Assembly: GCA_021531385.1 (NCBI GenBank)
Contig: JAFBIR010000010.1
Span: 1-64,000, forward strand
Length of the DNA stretch: 64,000 nt
Source: Parabacteroides distasonis
GTDB taxonomy: Bacteria > Bacteroidota > Bacteroidia > Bacteroidales > Tannerellaceae
Reading direction: 5' to 3'
Shown here in pieces: positions 9,104-18,036 of the stretch. Each line of letters opens with the position of its first letter. The first letter of the stretch is position 1. The translations under genes and the position numbers were made by a program. The notes beneath the pieces are model-generated. The model was not told where the DNA came from and made no database searches. It worked only from the letters and a program-made list of their open reading frames with translations.

Positions 9104-9682
9104 TTAGGCCTGTTTAGCGTGTACAAAGGAAATGAAATTCTGTACATCCTCGAAACGATCCAGTTTGACGGTGTACATTTGATTGCCCATAGCCGCTGAA
9201 AAGATCTCCGGCATCCGTTCGCACATCACCATCGCTTTGCCATAACGGGCGAGCACCTCTTCGTGGCTATGCTGGTAGTGATAGATGTCTCGTCGGCTGG
9301 CGAAGGCGCAATAATGGGGCTTACCTTCCGGTGTGCGACGCTCGCCGAAAGCAACCATAATGTGATCGGTTCGGATGCCGGTCGTTACGTTGAAGTCGGT
9401 GCGGAGGCGAGCGTCTTGGCCTAACCAATACTCGTTGTTTGACTCGATCCAATCAATCTTACCATATTTGAATGCAAGGAAGGCCACGGCCCGATAGACT
9501 TGGTCGTAATCCTCTAAATTATCCACTTTGAAGTATTCCGTCAATGCGGTGCGAAGGGGTTCGCTTAGTGTGTCATAAGGCGCATCGGCGATACCTAACA
9601 CATTGACACCGTTTCGTTTCAAACGATCGCAAAATTCCCAATAGGTGTGCGGAAAATACGGTGAGATGAAGATGAAGTTCAT
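9104..9682 (-). CDS. ATP-grasp family protein lacking its catalytic core
   Basis: This 192-residue protein appears to be two ends of a larger enzyme. Residues 1-105 (FIFISPYFPHTYWEFCDRL through WIESNNEYWLGQDARLR and NVTTG) match the N-terminal pre-ATP-grasp domain of Bacteroidales proteins of about 400 residues. Residues from about 112 (MVAFGERRTP, HYCAFASRRD, AMGNQMYTV) match their extreme C-terminus. The ATP- and magnesium-binding middle is absent and the join is in frame near residue 110. I know the relatives from memory. The frame is open with a good start and the codon use is ordinary, so it may be a working truncated protein and not a decayed gene. It cannot act as an ATP-grasp ligase as it stands. 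Confidence 0.6.
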   Translation of the reverse strand: MNFIFISPYFPHTYWEFCDRLKRNGVNVLGIADAPYDTLSEPLRTALTEYFKVDNLEDYDQVYRAVAFLAFKYGKIDWIESNNEYWLGQDARLRTDFNVTTGIRTDHIMVAFGERRTPEGKPHYCAFASRRDIYHYQHSHEEVLARYGKAMVMCERMPEIFSAAMGNQMYTVKLDRFEDVQNFISFVHAKQA

Positions 9683-9713
9683 AGATTGTAATCTTTTTGT
9701 CTGTAAAATATCG

Positions 9714-9721
9714 CGAAGTTA
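9714..9721 (-). promoter_or_regulatory. Possible -7 element of the ATP-grasp-like gene
   Basis: TAACTTCG (9721-9714, minus strand) is a near match to TAnnTTTG about 30 bases before the start codon. Its presence suggests the shortened gene is still transcribed. Confidence 0.35.
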
Positions 9722-9798
9722 GTGACAATTTATTACTGCTGTTATCCCATAAATATGGTATTCTTTTTCTCCAAGCACCTCAGATTTTGTTCACGAAC

Positions 9799-9832
9799 TT
9801 TGATGGTGTTCGGCGGATTTCTACTACTTTTG
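9799..9832 (+). promoter_or_regulatory. Promoter of the sugar kinase gene
   Basis: TTTG (9799-9802) and TACTTTTG (9825-9832) are separated by 22 bases. The start codon is about 78 bases downstream. Confidence 0.5.
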
Positions 9833-9909
9833 CTTTCAAATAGCAAATGGACAAAAAAGACCAAAAAAACACGAGTAGAAGAATCTAAATATCAGTAAAC
9901 ATATAGATC

Positions 9910-10779
9910 ATGGAAAAGAAACCTATCGTAGTAGGTATGGGCGAGCTCCTATGGGATGTGTTGCCCGATGTGAAGAAAGCAGGTGGCGCACCTGTCAATT
10001 TTGCCTATCATGCCTCACAATCAGGCGCAGAGGCATACGCCCTCAGTGCGATTGGCAATGATGCGTTGGGCGACGAGCTGATGCAGGAGTTGGAAAAGAA
10101 TTGCATCAATAGCGATTATATCAGTCGTGTAGATCATCCGACGGGAACTGTGCAGGTAGAACTGAAGGAGGGTATCCCCTCTTATACGATCATAGAGGGT
10201 GTGGCCTGGGATCGCATCCCCTTGACACAGGCCGCGGTCGATTTGATGAAGCAGGCCAGTGCGGTTTGTTTCGGTACGTTGGCCCAACGTGCTCCGGAGT
10301 CTCATGATACTTTACGCACGTTGCTCTCGTATGTGCCGGAGGATAGCTTACGTTTCTTCGACATCAATATTCGTCAGCATTTTTATAGCAAAGAGTTGAT
10401 TGAGGAGTCTTTGCGCATAGCCAATATCTTTAAGGTCAATGATGAGGAGTTGGTATTGCTGCGTCCGATGTTCCAATTGGAAGGCACGGATGAGGAGGTT
10501 TGCCGTTGGTTCATGGAGCACTTCAACTTGCGTTATGTGATCTTGACCGCTGGTGCGGAATACAGTACAATCTATGCGCGCACGGAGAGCTCTACGTTGC
10601 CCACTCCGAAAGTGACGGTGGCGGATACGGTAGGAGCCGGTGATTCTTTCTCTGGATCTTTCGTTGCCGCCCTTTTGGCGGGTAAATCTTTGCGTGAGGC
10701 ACATCAGCGAGCAGTGAAGGTGGCCGCTTTCGTTTGTACACAACATGGCGCTTGGCCGGAATATCCTAAAGACTTATAA
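9910..10779 (+). CDS. PfkB-family sugar kinase, probably fructokinase
   Basis: This 289-residue kinase phosphorylates a sugar using ATP. It carries the ribokinase/PfkB N-terminal core (GMGELLWDVLPD then GGAPVNFAYH, residues 9-31) and the C-terminal signature DTVGAGDSFSGSF (about 238-250), where the second Asp is the catalytic base. The early GGAPVNFA motif is typical of fructokinases, but the substrate is inferred. The next gene, an MFS sugar transporter, begins three bases after the stop, so uptake and phosphorylation of the same sugar are likely coupled. Confidence 0.85.
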   Translation: MEKKPIVVGMGELLWDVLPDVKKAGGAPVNFAYHASQSGAEAYALSAIGNDALGDELMQELEKNCINSDYISRVDHPTGTVQVELKEGIPSYTIIEGVAWDRIPLTQAAVDLMKQASAVCFGTLAQRAPESHDTLRTLLSYVPEDSLRFFDINIRQHFYSKELIEESLRIANIFKVNDEELVLLRPMFQLEGTDEEVCRWFMEHFNLRYVILTAGAEYSTIYARTESSTLPTPKVTVADTVGAGDSFSGSFVAALLAGKSLREAHQRAVKVAAFVCTQHGAWPEYPKDL

Positions 10780-10782
10780 GCC

Positions 10783-11955
10783 ATGAATCAGACAGCACGT
10801 ACTTCTAATTTGGTGTTGATCCCGTTGATTTTGACCTATTTCGCGATGGGTTTTGTGGATCTGGTGGGTATTGCCTCTAACTATTTGAAGGTAGATCTGG
10901 GATTGACAGATGCGGAGGCGAACATTTTCCCCTCGTTGGTATTCTTCTGGTTTTTGATCTTTGCGGTGCCGACAGGCATGTTGATGAACCGTATCGGTCG
11001 CCGGAAAACCGTGGTATTGAGTTTGGCGATCACTGCGGTTTCGTTGGTGATCCCGATTTTCAGCGATGCCTATATGGTGATGTTGGTTTCCTTCTCGTTG
11101 TTAGGCATTGGTAATGCGTTGATGCAGACCTCCACCAATCCATTGCTGACGGCTATCGTAAGCGGTGATAAGTTGGCCAGCAGCTTGACCTTTGGCCAGT
11201 TTGTGAAGGCAATCGCCTCTTTCTTGGCTCCCTACATTGCTATGTGGGGTTCTACACAAGCCATTCCCGATTTAGGCTTGGGTTGGCGTGTGCTTTTCCC
11301 CATCTACATGGTGTTTGCGGTGATAGCTGTGTTGTGGTTAGGTGCGACCCCCATCGTAGAGAAGCCGATCGAGGGCAAACCCTCTACGTTCGGTCAGTGC
11401 CTTTCTTTGTTAGGCAATCCCTTTATCCTGCTTTGTTTCATCGGTATCATGTGCCATGTCGGTTTGGATGTAGGTACCAACACCACAGCACCGAAGATCT
11501 TGATGGAGCGTTTGGGCATGGATCTCTCTGAGGCCGGATTTGCTACCAGTCTTTACTTTATTTTCCGTACTGCGGGTTGCTTCACAGGTTCGTTTATCCT
11601 GCAGAAGGTGCAAGCCCGTACCTTCTTTGGTTTCAGCGCCCTGTTGATGATCTTGGCATTGGTAGGTCTGCTCTGTTTCGATACGAAGATGATCATCTAT
11701 GCTTGTATCGCTATGATGGGCTATGGCAACTCTAACATCTTCCCGATCATCCTCTCGCAAGCGTTGTTGGCTTTGCCTAACAAGCAGAATGAGGTGTCCG
11801 GCTTGATGATCATGGGTATCTTCGGTGGTACGATCTTCCCGATTTTTATGGGTGTCGCTTCCGACATGCTCTCCTCACAGAGTGGTGCGGTCATCGTCCT
11901 GCTGGTTGGTGCGGCCTATTTGATGGGCTTCATGCCGAAGTTGAAGAAAGGTTGA
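10783..11955 (+). CDS. MFS sugar transporter, FucP/GluP-like
   Basis: This 390-residue protein is hydrophobic throughout with about twelve membrane segments. The MFS signature MNRIGRRK lies after the second segment (about residues 67-74), and the second half begins after a short cytoplasmic loop near residue 200. The overall look is that of the sugar:proton symporter group that includes FucP and GluP. It follows the kinase by three bases, so it probably imports the sugar that kinase phosphorylates, likely fructose or a related hexose. Exact specificity cannot be read from the sequence. Confidence 0.82.
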   Translation: MNQTARTSNLVLIPLILTYFAMGFVDLVGIASNYLKVDLGLTDAEANIFPSLVFFWFLIFAVPTGMLMNRIGRRKTVVLSLAITAVSLVIPIFSDAYMVMLVSFSLLGIGNALMQTSTNPLLTAIVSGDKLASSLTFGQFVKAIASFLAPYIAMWGSTQAIPDLGLGWRVLFPIYMVFAVIAVLWLGATPIVEKPIEGKPSTFGQCLSLLGNPFILLCFIGIMCHVGLDVGTNTTAPKILMERLGMDLSEAGFATSLYFIFRTAGCFTGSFILQKVQARTFFGFSALLMILALVGLLCFDTKMIIYACIAMMGYGNSNIFPIILSQALLALPNKQNEVSGLMIMGIFGGTIFPIFMGVASDMLSSQSGAVIVLLVGAAYLMGFMPKLKKG

Positions 11956-11965
11956 TAACGTTCGG

Positions 11966-13369
11966 ATGCGACGCAATAGCTTTCGTAAAATAAGAATCAG
12001 TAGCTGGTGGATATTCCTCCTGCTACTGATTTCTGTTTTTCAAAGTGTGGCCTCTCCCCGCTATCGTTTCCGGGTATATCTGCATACGAAGGGGGAGGCT
12101 GGGTATCGAGTGGACAAGCCGGAGGCTTTTTTGTCGGCGGAGGCAATTGCTCGAAGAGAGCGAATGGGAATCGCGGTTGAGGCGGATGATTGTCCCATCG
12201 CACCGGCGATATTGGACCAGCTGGCACAAACAGGTGTGAAACCGATACTGACCAGTAAATGGATGCGGACAGTAGTGGTTGAGAGTGAGGATTATGGGGT
12301 TGAGCAGACGTTGCGACAGCTGCCAATGGTTGATTCCGTGCGATTCGTTTGGCAGGGAGAACCAACTGCTCCATTGGATCGAGTGGAAAGCGGGGAACGA
12401 TTGGCGCCTACCAAAGAACCCAAAAAGTCTCTTTATGGATATGCGCTGGGACAAATCAAACTGTTGAACGGATTGAAACTGCATCGAGCAGGTTTCCGTG
12501 GGCAAGGTATGCGTGTAGCAGTGATTGACGCCGGATTTCTCAATGCTGATCGGATGCGTGTGTTTGATTCACTGCGTCTGTTGGGTACCTATAATGTAGT
12601 TTCTCCCGGACAATCGGTCTTTGCGGAGGATGAGCATGGCACGAAGGTGCTCTCCTGCTTGGCTGCCAATGCGCCGGGATGGATGGTAGGTACTGCGCCA
12701 GAGGCCAGCTATTGGTTGATCAAGAGCGAGGATAGTCGTTCGGAGTATCCCATTGAGGAGGATTACTATGTGGCAGCCTTGGAGTTTGCCGACAGTGTGG
12801 GAGTGGCTGTTGTCTCCTCTTCTTTGGGTTATTACACTTTTGATGACGATTCGTTGAGCTATACACAAGCTGATTTGGATGGCCACACGGCCTTTATCAG
12901 TCGAGCCGCACATCGAGCCGCAGAGAAAGGATTACTGCTTTTCAGTAGTGCGGGCAATGAAGGAAACAGTACATGGGAAAAGATTACTTTTCCTGCTGAC
13001 ACAGAAGGAATTCTGACCGTAGGATCGATGACGAGTCAAAAAGAGCGGAGTCGATTTAGTTCTAAGGGACTGACTGCCGACGGACGGATAAAGCCCGATC
13101 TCGTGGCGCTGGGATCCGGCAGCTGCGTGGTGGTAGGCTCCGGCGAGATTAGCTATGGCAGTGGCACCTCTTTTGCTACGCCTATTTTGGCGGGGATGGG
13201 TATCTGCCTTTGGCAAGCCTTGCCCCAGCTTTCGCCACAAGAATTGATTGACCTGTTGCGACAAAGCGGCAGCCAAGCTGAGCGACCGGATGCGGAGTTA
13301 GGCTATGGTCTCCCCAACCTCTATAAAGCCTATAAGAAAGGAAAGAAGTATGCGAAAAAAAAGCATTGA
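11966..13369 (+). CDS. Secreted subtilisin-like serine protease (S8)
   Basis: This 467-residue protein has a basic N-terminus and membrane-crossing signal (about residues 13-29), a region of about 140 residues resembling an S8 propeptide, and a complete catalytic set: Asp188 in VAVIDAGF, His224 in EDEHGTKV, oxyanion Asn331 in SSAGNEGN, and Ser402 in GTSFATPILAG. It is therefore probably an active exported peptidase. No C-terminal sorting domain is seen; it ends with a Lys-rich tail. It lies 10 bases after the transporter gene and overlaps the start of xseA by 20 bases, so it is transcribed within this run although its role is unrelated to exonuclease VII. Confidence 0.88.
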   Translation: MRRNSFRKIRISSWWIFLLLLISVFQSVASPRYRFRVYLHTKGEAGYRVDKPEAFLSAEAIARRERMGIAVEADDCPIAPAILDQLAQTGVKPILTSKWMRTVVVESEDYGVEQTLRQLPMVDSVRFVWQGEPTAPLDRVESGERLAPTKEPKKSLYGYALGQIKLLNGLKLHRAGFRGQGMRVAVIDAGFLNADRMRVFDSLRLLGTYNVVSPGQSVFAEDEHGTKVLSCLAANAPGWMVGTAPEASYWLIKSEDSRSEYPIEEDYYVAALEFADSVGVAVVSSSLGYYTFDDDSLSYTQADLDGHTAFISRAAHRAAEKGLLLFSSAGNEGNSTWEKITFPADTEGILTVGSMTSQKERSRFSSKGLTADGRIKPDLVALGSGSCVVVGSGEISYGSGTSFATPILAGMGICLWQALPQLSPQELIDLLRQSGSQAERPDAELGYGLPNLYKAYKKGKKYAKKKH

Positions 13370-14684
13370 TTGCGCACCGGATGAACAGACTCTCTCGTTG
13401 GTCGAGTTGAATCAACGTATTCAAGCAACCTTGGAGCAGGCCTTCCCTGAGACCTATTGGGTACGGGCGGAGATGAGCGATGTGCGAGAAAACAGCGCTT
13501 CGGGGCATTGCTATTTGGAGTTTGTCGAGAAGGATCCCCATAGCGGACAGCTCTTGGCTAAGGTACGTGGGGCAATCTGGGCGAAGACCTTTCGCCTGTT
13601 GAAATCCTATTTCGAGATGGAGACAGGCCAACGCTTCGTCTCTGGATTGAAGGTGTTGGTACGGGTCACGGTGGATTTTCATGAATTATATGGCCTGAGC
13701 CTAACGGTAGTGGATATTGATCCTACCTATACGTTGGGTGACATGGCTCGCAAACGATTGGAGATTATCCGCCAGCTGCAGGAGGAGGGTGTGTTTGGAC
13801 TGAACAAGGAGTTACCGTTGCCTGCGTTACCCCGTCGGATCGCATTGATCTCTTCGCCTACGGCAGCTGGTTATGAGGATTTCATGAACCAGCTGACACA
13901 CAATCGGGCAGGCTATCCCTTCTATGTGAAGCTTTTCCCCGCCTTGATGCAGGGGGAGCGAACGGAGGAGTCGGTGATCGCAGCTTTGGATCAGATTTAT
14001 GCGCATCAAGAGCTGTTCGACGTGGTGGCGTTGTTGCGTGGCGGTGGAGCTACGTCCGACTTGAATAGTTTTGATTCCTATCTATTGGCTGCGAATTGCG
14101 CCCAGTTCCCTCTGCCAATCTTGACAGGTATCGGGCATGAGCGGGATGATACGGTGGTCGATCTGGTGGCGCATACCCGCTTGAAGACCCCAACTGCCGT
14201 GGCGGAATTCTTGATTGCCCGAATGGACCAAGCAGCCCAGACGTTGGAGGAGCTGCAACAGGCCGTGATTCAATCAGCTTCGGTACGATTGCTGCAAGAG
14301 AAGCAGCGGTTGCAAAGCTATGCCACTCGTTTCCCTGTGCTGGTTGGGCAACGAATCGAACGTAACCGGACCTTACTGCATCAGTTAGGAGCGAAGTTGC
14401 CGGCGATGGCGCAAGGTTTTGTGGAGCGTAAGCGGGCTGTAGTCGATCGATTGGCCATGCAACTACGTAATAGCACTACTGCACATCTGGCTGAGAGGCA
14501 ACGCTTTCTACAACTGCAAGAGCAATTCGTACGGATGGCCTCCCCCGATTACATTTTACGTAGAGGGTATAGCTTGACCCTACGTGATGGTAAGATCATC
14601 AAACGAGCGGAGGAGTTGCGAGCAGGAGAGGAACTGACCACCCGTTTCATGGATGGCGAAGTAAAGAGTATCATAAAGGAATAA
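13350..14684 (+). CDS. xseA: Exodeoxyribonuclease VII large subunit
   Basis: This subunit, with XseB, degrades single-stranded DNA into oligonucleotides. It shows the N-terminal OB-fold (VRAEMSDVRENSASGHCYLEFVE split over residues 28-50), the catalytic-domain start RRIALISSPTAAGYEDF, the RGGGATSDL motif, and GIGHERDDTVVDLVAH. A long helical stretch follows and the C-terminal YILRRGYSLTL is typical. I place the start at 13350 (444 residues), 20 bases inside the protease gene and preceded by GAAAGAAG; an ATG at 13305 in the same frame adds 15 atypical residues. Confidence 0.92.
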   Translation: MRKKSIDCAPDEQTLSLVELNQRIQATLEQAFPETYWVRAEMSDVRENSASGHCYLEFVEKDPHSGQLLAKVRGAIWAKTFRLLKSYFEMETGQRFVSGLKVLVRVTVDFHELYGLSLTVVDIDPTYTLGDMARKRLEIIRQLQEEGVFGLNKELPLPALPRRIALISSPTAAGYEDFMNQLTHNRAGYPFYVKLFPALMQGERTEESVIAALDQIYAHQELFDVVALLRGGGATSDLNSFDSYLLAANCAQFPLPILTGIGHERDDTVVDLVAHTRLKTPTAVAEFLIARMDQAAQTLEELQQAVIQSASVRLLQEKQRLQSYATRFPVLVGQRIERNRTLLHQLGAKLPAMAQGFVERKRAVVDRLAMQLRNSTTAHLAERQRFLQLQEQFVRMASPDYILRRGYSLTLRDGKIIKRAEELRAGEELTTRFMDGEVKSIIKE

Positions 14685-14694
14685 ACAAATTGTT

Positions 14695-14895
14695 ATGGCA
14701 AAGAAAGAAGAATCCTATAATGAGGCGATCGAGAAACTGCGTCGCATTGTGGCGGAGATCGACAAAGATGAGTTAGATGTGGATCTATTGTCGGAGAAGG
14801 TCAAGGAGGCAAGCCGACTGATCAAGCTCTGTAAAGAGAAATTGTATAAAGTGGACACGGATGTGCGCAACGTATTGGAGGAGTTAGACGCATGA
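14695..14895 (+). CDS. xseB: Exodeoxyribonuclease VII small subunit
   Basis: This 66-residue helical protein binds the long helical arm of XseA to form the exonuclease VII holoenzyme. The motif YNEAIEKLRRIVAEID at residues 8-23 and the run of charged helix that follows are characteristic. It lies 10 bases after xseA and its stop overlaps the ispD start (ATGA), showing translational coupling. Confidence 0.92.
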   Translation: MAKKEESYNEAIEKLRRIVAEIDKDELDVDLLSEKVKEASRLIKLCKEKLYKVDTDVRNVLEELDA

Positions 14896-15614
14896 GTCGC
14901 TATATTATTATTGTAGCCGGAGGGAAAGGCCTTCGGATGGGAGGCGATTTGCCGAAACAGTTTATCCCCATGGCGGGTAAGCCGTTGTTGATGCACACCG
15001 TAGAGGCGTTTCATCGTTGGGATGCGGAGGCTCGGATCGTATTGGCGTTACCCGTAGATCATCAAACCTATTGGGCGATGCTTTGTCGGGAGATTGGTTG
15101 CAAGGCACCTCATGCTGTGGTGAATGGCGGAGCTACCCGTTTCCATTCCGTGAAGCAAGGGTTGGATTGGGTCTGTGCGGAACAGATCCGTAGGGGGGAG
15201 CCGATGGATAGGGCCTGGGTTGCTGTGCATGATGGTGTCCGTCCCTTTATCACACCGGAGATGATTGGCCGCTGTTTTGCAGCGGCGGAACAACATCAAG
15301 CAGCTATCCCCGTCGTACCGATGATTGACTCTTTGCGTGAGCGAGAGAAGGAAGGAGGCAGCCATCCCGTCGATCGAAGCCGTTATGTAGCGGTACAGAC
15401 ACCACAAGTCTTTGCACTTCCCCTCTTGAAGCGTGCCTACGAACAACCGTTCAGCGGACTATTCACTGATGATGCCTCCGTTGTGGAAGCGTTGGGCGAG
15501 AAGGTGGCCGAGGTAGAAGGATTACGGGAGAATATCAAAGTAACCACACCTTTTGACCTCATCGTCGCACAAGCGTTATTCGATCAGACCAATGCTTGTG
15601 CATGTCTGCTTTGA
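14892..15614 (+). CDS. ispD: 2-C-methyl-D-erythritol 4-phosphate cytidylyltransferase
   Basis: This 240-residue enzyme transfers CMP to methylerythritol phosphate, the third step of the non-mevalonate isoprenoid pathway. The nucleotide-binding start VAGGKGLRMGGDLPKQF (residues 8-24, with the conserved GxRMG and Lys) and the VHDGVRPF motif (about 113-120) are diagnostic, as is the late TDDASVVEALG stretch. Its first codon overlaps the xseB stop. A new promoter for recG lies downstream. Confidence 0.93.
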   Translation: MSRYIIIVAGGKGLRMGGDLPKQFIPMAGKPLLMHTVEAFHRWDAEARIVLALPVDHQTYWAMLCREIGCKAPHAVVNGGATRFHSVKQGLDWVCAEQIRRGEPMDRAWVAVHDGVRPFITPEMIGRCFAAAEQHQAAIPVVPMIDSLREREKEGGSHPVDRSRYVAVQTPQVFALPLLKRAYEQPFSGLFTDDASVVEALGEKVAEVEGLRENIKVTTPFDLIVAQALFDQTNACACLL

Positions 15615-15665
15615 ATAAAAGTTGTAGACCGCAGGAACTTTTGTTGTCCGTCTGCTGATCGGACG

Positions 15666-15696
15666 ATTGATCTAAGCAAAATAGTTTGTATCTTCG
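15666..15696 (+). promoter_or_regulatory. Promoter of recG
   Basis: ATTG (15666-15669), 19 bases, then TATCTTCG (15689-15696), one change from TAnnTTTG. The recG start is 34 bases downstream. Confidence 0.5.
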
Positions 15697-15729
15697 CCGT
15701 GAGAAAATTTCTTAGCGAGTAAAAGCAAG

Positions 15730-17826
15730 ATGTTGGACTTAGATAAACGATCGATCATGTATTTGCCGGGGGTCGGGCCTAAGCGGGCTGAGATCCTGAA
15801 GAAAGAGGCAGGTATCTCCTCGTTCGAGGATTTGCTGTTCTATTTCCCTTATAAGTATATTGATCGGAGCCGCTTCTATAAGGTGAATGAGGTGGAGGGG
15901 AACATGCCCTTTATCCAATTGAAGGGCAAGATCGTGCTGTTTGACATCGTGGGCGAGGGCAGTGCCAAACGGTTGATTGGTAAGTTTAGTGATGGCACTG
16001 GAGTGATCGATTTAGTATGGTTTAAGGGTATCTCCTATACGAAAGAGCGGTATAAATTGGATACCGAATACATCGTTTTCGGGAAGCCGACAGCATTTGG
16101 CTCTACCTATAATATTGTCCATCCGGATATTGACTCACTCGATCAAGCGGATCAGGTGGCGAAGGGACTGACCCCTTATTACAACACGACAGAGCGAATG
16201 AAGAAAGCTTTCCTTCCCTCACGAGCGATCCAAAATCTGCAATACACTCTGCTTAGTTCCCTGCAATGGCAGTTGCCTGAGACCCTTTCGCCGGATGTAT
16301 TAGGACGTATCGGGATGCTCTCGATGACGGAGGCTATCCGAAACGTACACTTTCCAGAATCCGTCAGTAAGTTGCGACAAGCGCAGTTGCGTTTGAAGTT
16401 TGACGAGCTATTTTTTATCCAATTGAACATCTTGCGAACCGCAGGCTTGCGGAAGCGAAAGTTGCAAGGCATTCCTTTCCCGAACGTAGGGGATTATTTC
16501 AATACCTTCTACAAAGAGTACTTGCCTTTTGCGTTGACCAATGCGCAGAAGCGGGTGGTACGAGAGATCAGGGCCGATATGGGAAGTGGCCGGCAGATGA
16601 ATCGGTTGCTGCAGGGCGACGTAGGCAGTGGAAAGACTTTGGTGGGTTTGCTCTCTATGCTTTTGGCGCTTGATAATCATTGCCAAGCCTGCTTGATGGC
16701 TCCGACAGAGATTCTTGCGGCTCAACATTATGCCACGATCTGCCATTTCTTGCAAGGCATGAAGGTGAAAGTGGCATTGCTCACAGGCTCTATCCGCAAA
16801 AAAGAGCGGGATCGGTTGCTTCCGGCAATTGCGGAGGGAGAGATTCAGATCGTAATTGGTACCCATGCGTTGATCGAGGAATCGGTGCAATTTCATACGT
16901 TAGGATTGGCGATTATTGACGAGCAACATCGTTTTGGCGTGGAGCAGCGGGCTAAGTTATGGACGAAGAATGCGGAGCCTCCCCATGTCTTGGTGATGAC
17001 GGCTACCCCTATCCCTCGTACGTTGGCCATGACCTTGTATGGGGATTTGGATGTCTCTGTCATTGATGAGTTGCCACCCGGACGGAAACCTATCCGCACG
17101 TTGCATCGCTACGATAACAAGAAGGCTGAATTGTATGCCTTTCTGCGTTCGGAGATTCAGAAAGGGCGGCAGGTCTATGTGGTCTATCCATTGATTGAGG
17201 GGAATGAGAAGCTGGATTACAAGGATTTGGAGGCAGGCTTTGAAACCTTCAAAGAGGTGTTTGCTGAATATACGGTTTGCATGGTGCATGGCCGGATGAA
17301 GGCCACAGACAAGGAGCGGGAGATGCAGAAGTTTGTGAGTGGTGAGGCACAAATTCTGCTGGCTACAACTGTGATTGAAGTGGGTGTGAATGTGCCTAAT
17401 GCCTCGGTGATGGTAATTGAGAGTGCGGAGCGGTTTGGCCTTTCGCAGTTGCATCAGTTGAGAGGGCGTGTGGGGCGTGGTGCGGAACAGTCGTATTGCA
17501 TTTTAGTCTCATCGTACAAATTGAGTAACGACACACGCAAGCGTTTGGAGATTATGGTCAACAGCAACGACGGTTTCAGGATTGCCGAGGAAGATCTACG
17601 TCTTCGGGGGCATGGCGATCTGGAGGGTACACGGCAGAGCGGAGAGGGATTAGACTTGAAGATTGCCAATTTGGCAGCTGACGGCCAGATTTTGCAGTAT
17701 GCCCGTGAGCAAGCGATGGAAGTGCTTGACAAAGACCCCGATTTATTGAGCGCAGAGCATCGGATATTGAGCGAAAGACTGAAAATATTGTTCGCTAAGA
17801 AGAAAGATTGGAGCCTAATTAGCTAA
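15730..17826 (+). CDS. recG: ATP-dependent DNA helicase RecG
   Basis: This 698-residue superfamily 2 helicase remodels stalled replication forks and branched recombination intermediates. The N-terminal wedge/OB region covers about residues 1-230. Walker A is QGDVGSGKT at about 296-304, motif II is DEQH near 396, motif III is VMTATPIPRT, and the HQLRGRVGRG motif VI and the TRQSGEGLD segment lie towards the end. All motifs are intact and the length is normal. It is preceded by its own promoter and followed by a weak terminator. Confidence 0.96.
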   Translation: MLDLDKRSIMYLPGVGPKRAEILKKEAGISSFEDLLFYFPYKYIDRSRFYKVNEVEGNMPFIQLKGKIVLFDIVGEGSAKRLIGKFSDGTGVIDLVWFKGISYTKERYKLDTEYIVFGKPTAFGSTYNIVHPDIDSLDQADQVAKGLTPYYNTTERMKKAFLPSRAIQNLQYTLLSSLQWQLPETLSPDVLGRIGMLSMTEAIRNVHFPESVSKLRQAQLRLKFDELFFIQLNILRTAGLRKRKLQGIPFPNVGDYFNTFYKEYLPFALTNAQKRVVREIRADMGSGRQMNRLLQGDVGSGKTLVGLLSMLLALDNHCQACLMAPTEILAAQHYATICHFLQGMKVKVALLTGSIRKKERDRLLPAIAEGEIQIVIGTHALIEESVQFHTLGLAIIDEQHRFGVEQRAKLWTKNAEPPHVLVMTATPIPRTLAMTLYGDLDVSVIDELPPGRKPIRTLHRYDNKKAELYAFLRSEIQKGRQVYVVYPLIEGNEKLDYKDLEAGFETFKEVFAEYTVCMVHGRMKATDKEREMQKFVSGEAQILLATTVIEVGVNVPNASVMVIESAERFGLSQLHQLRGRVGRGAEQSYCILVSSYKLSNDTRKRLEIMVNSNDGFRIAEEDLRLRGHGDLEGTRQSGEGLDLKIANLAADGQILQYAREQAMEVLDKDPDLLSAEHRILSERLKILFAKKKDWSLIS

Positions 17827-17846
17827 TATGTTGTGAAACATATTTT
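17825..17846 (+). terminator. Possible terminator after recG
   Basis: An AT-rich 8-base stem, AATATGTT (17825-17832) with AACATATT (17837-17844), has a GTGA loop and a short T-run. It overlaps the recG stop codon, so its strength is doubtful. Confidence 0.4.
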
Positions 17847-18036
17847 GCTTTATTGTATTGTTTAACAATAGCTTATAAGCCTGTTTGGGCTTTCCTTCGG
17901 ATTCGTTTCGCGTTTTTTTAGTTCGTGGATTTGGCAGGGTTTTTCAAAATACCGACCTTTGAGCATCTGACAATCAGGCAGAGATGCCTTGCGTTGCCGA
18001 GAGCACAACATCTAAAACACGAAATCATCTGGCAAA

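Noticed and set aside
13305-13349. Earlier xseA start at 13305
   Set aside because: It adds 15 residues not typical of XseA and extends the overlap with the protease gene, while 13350 has a better upstream sequence.
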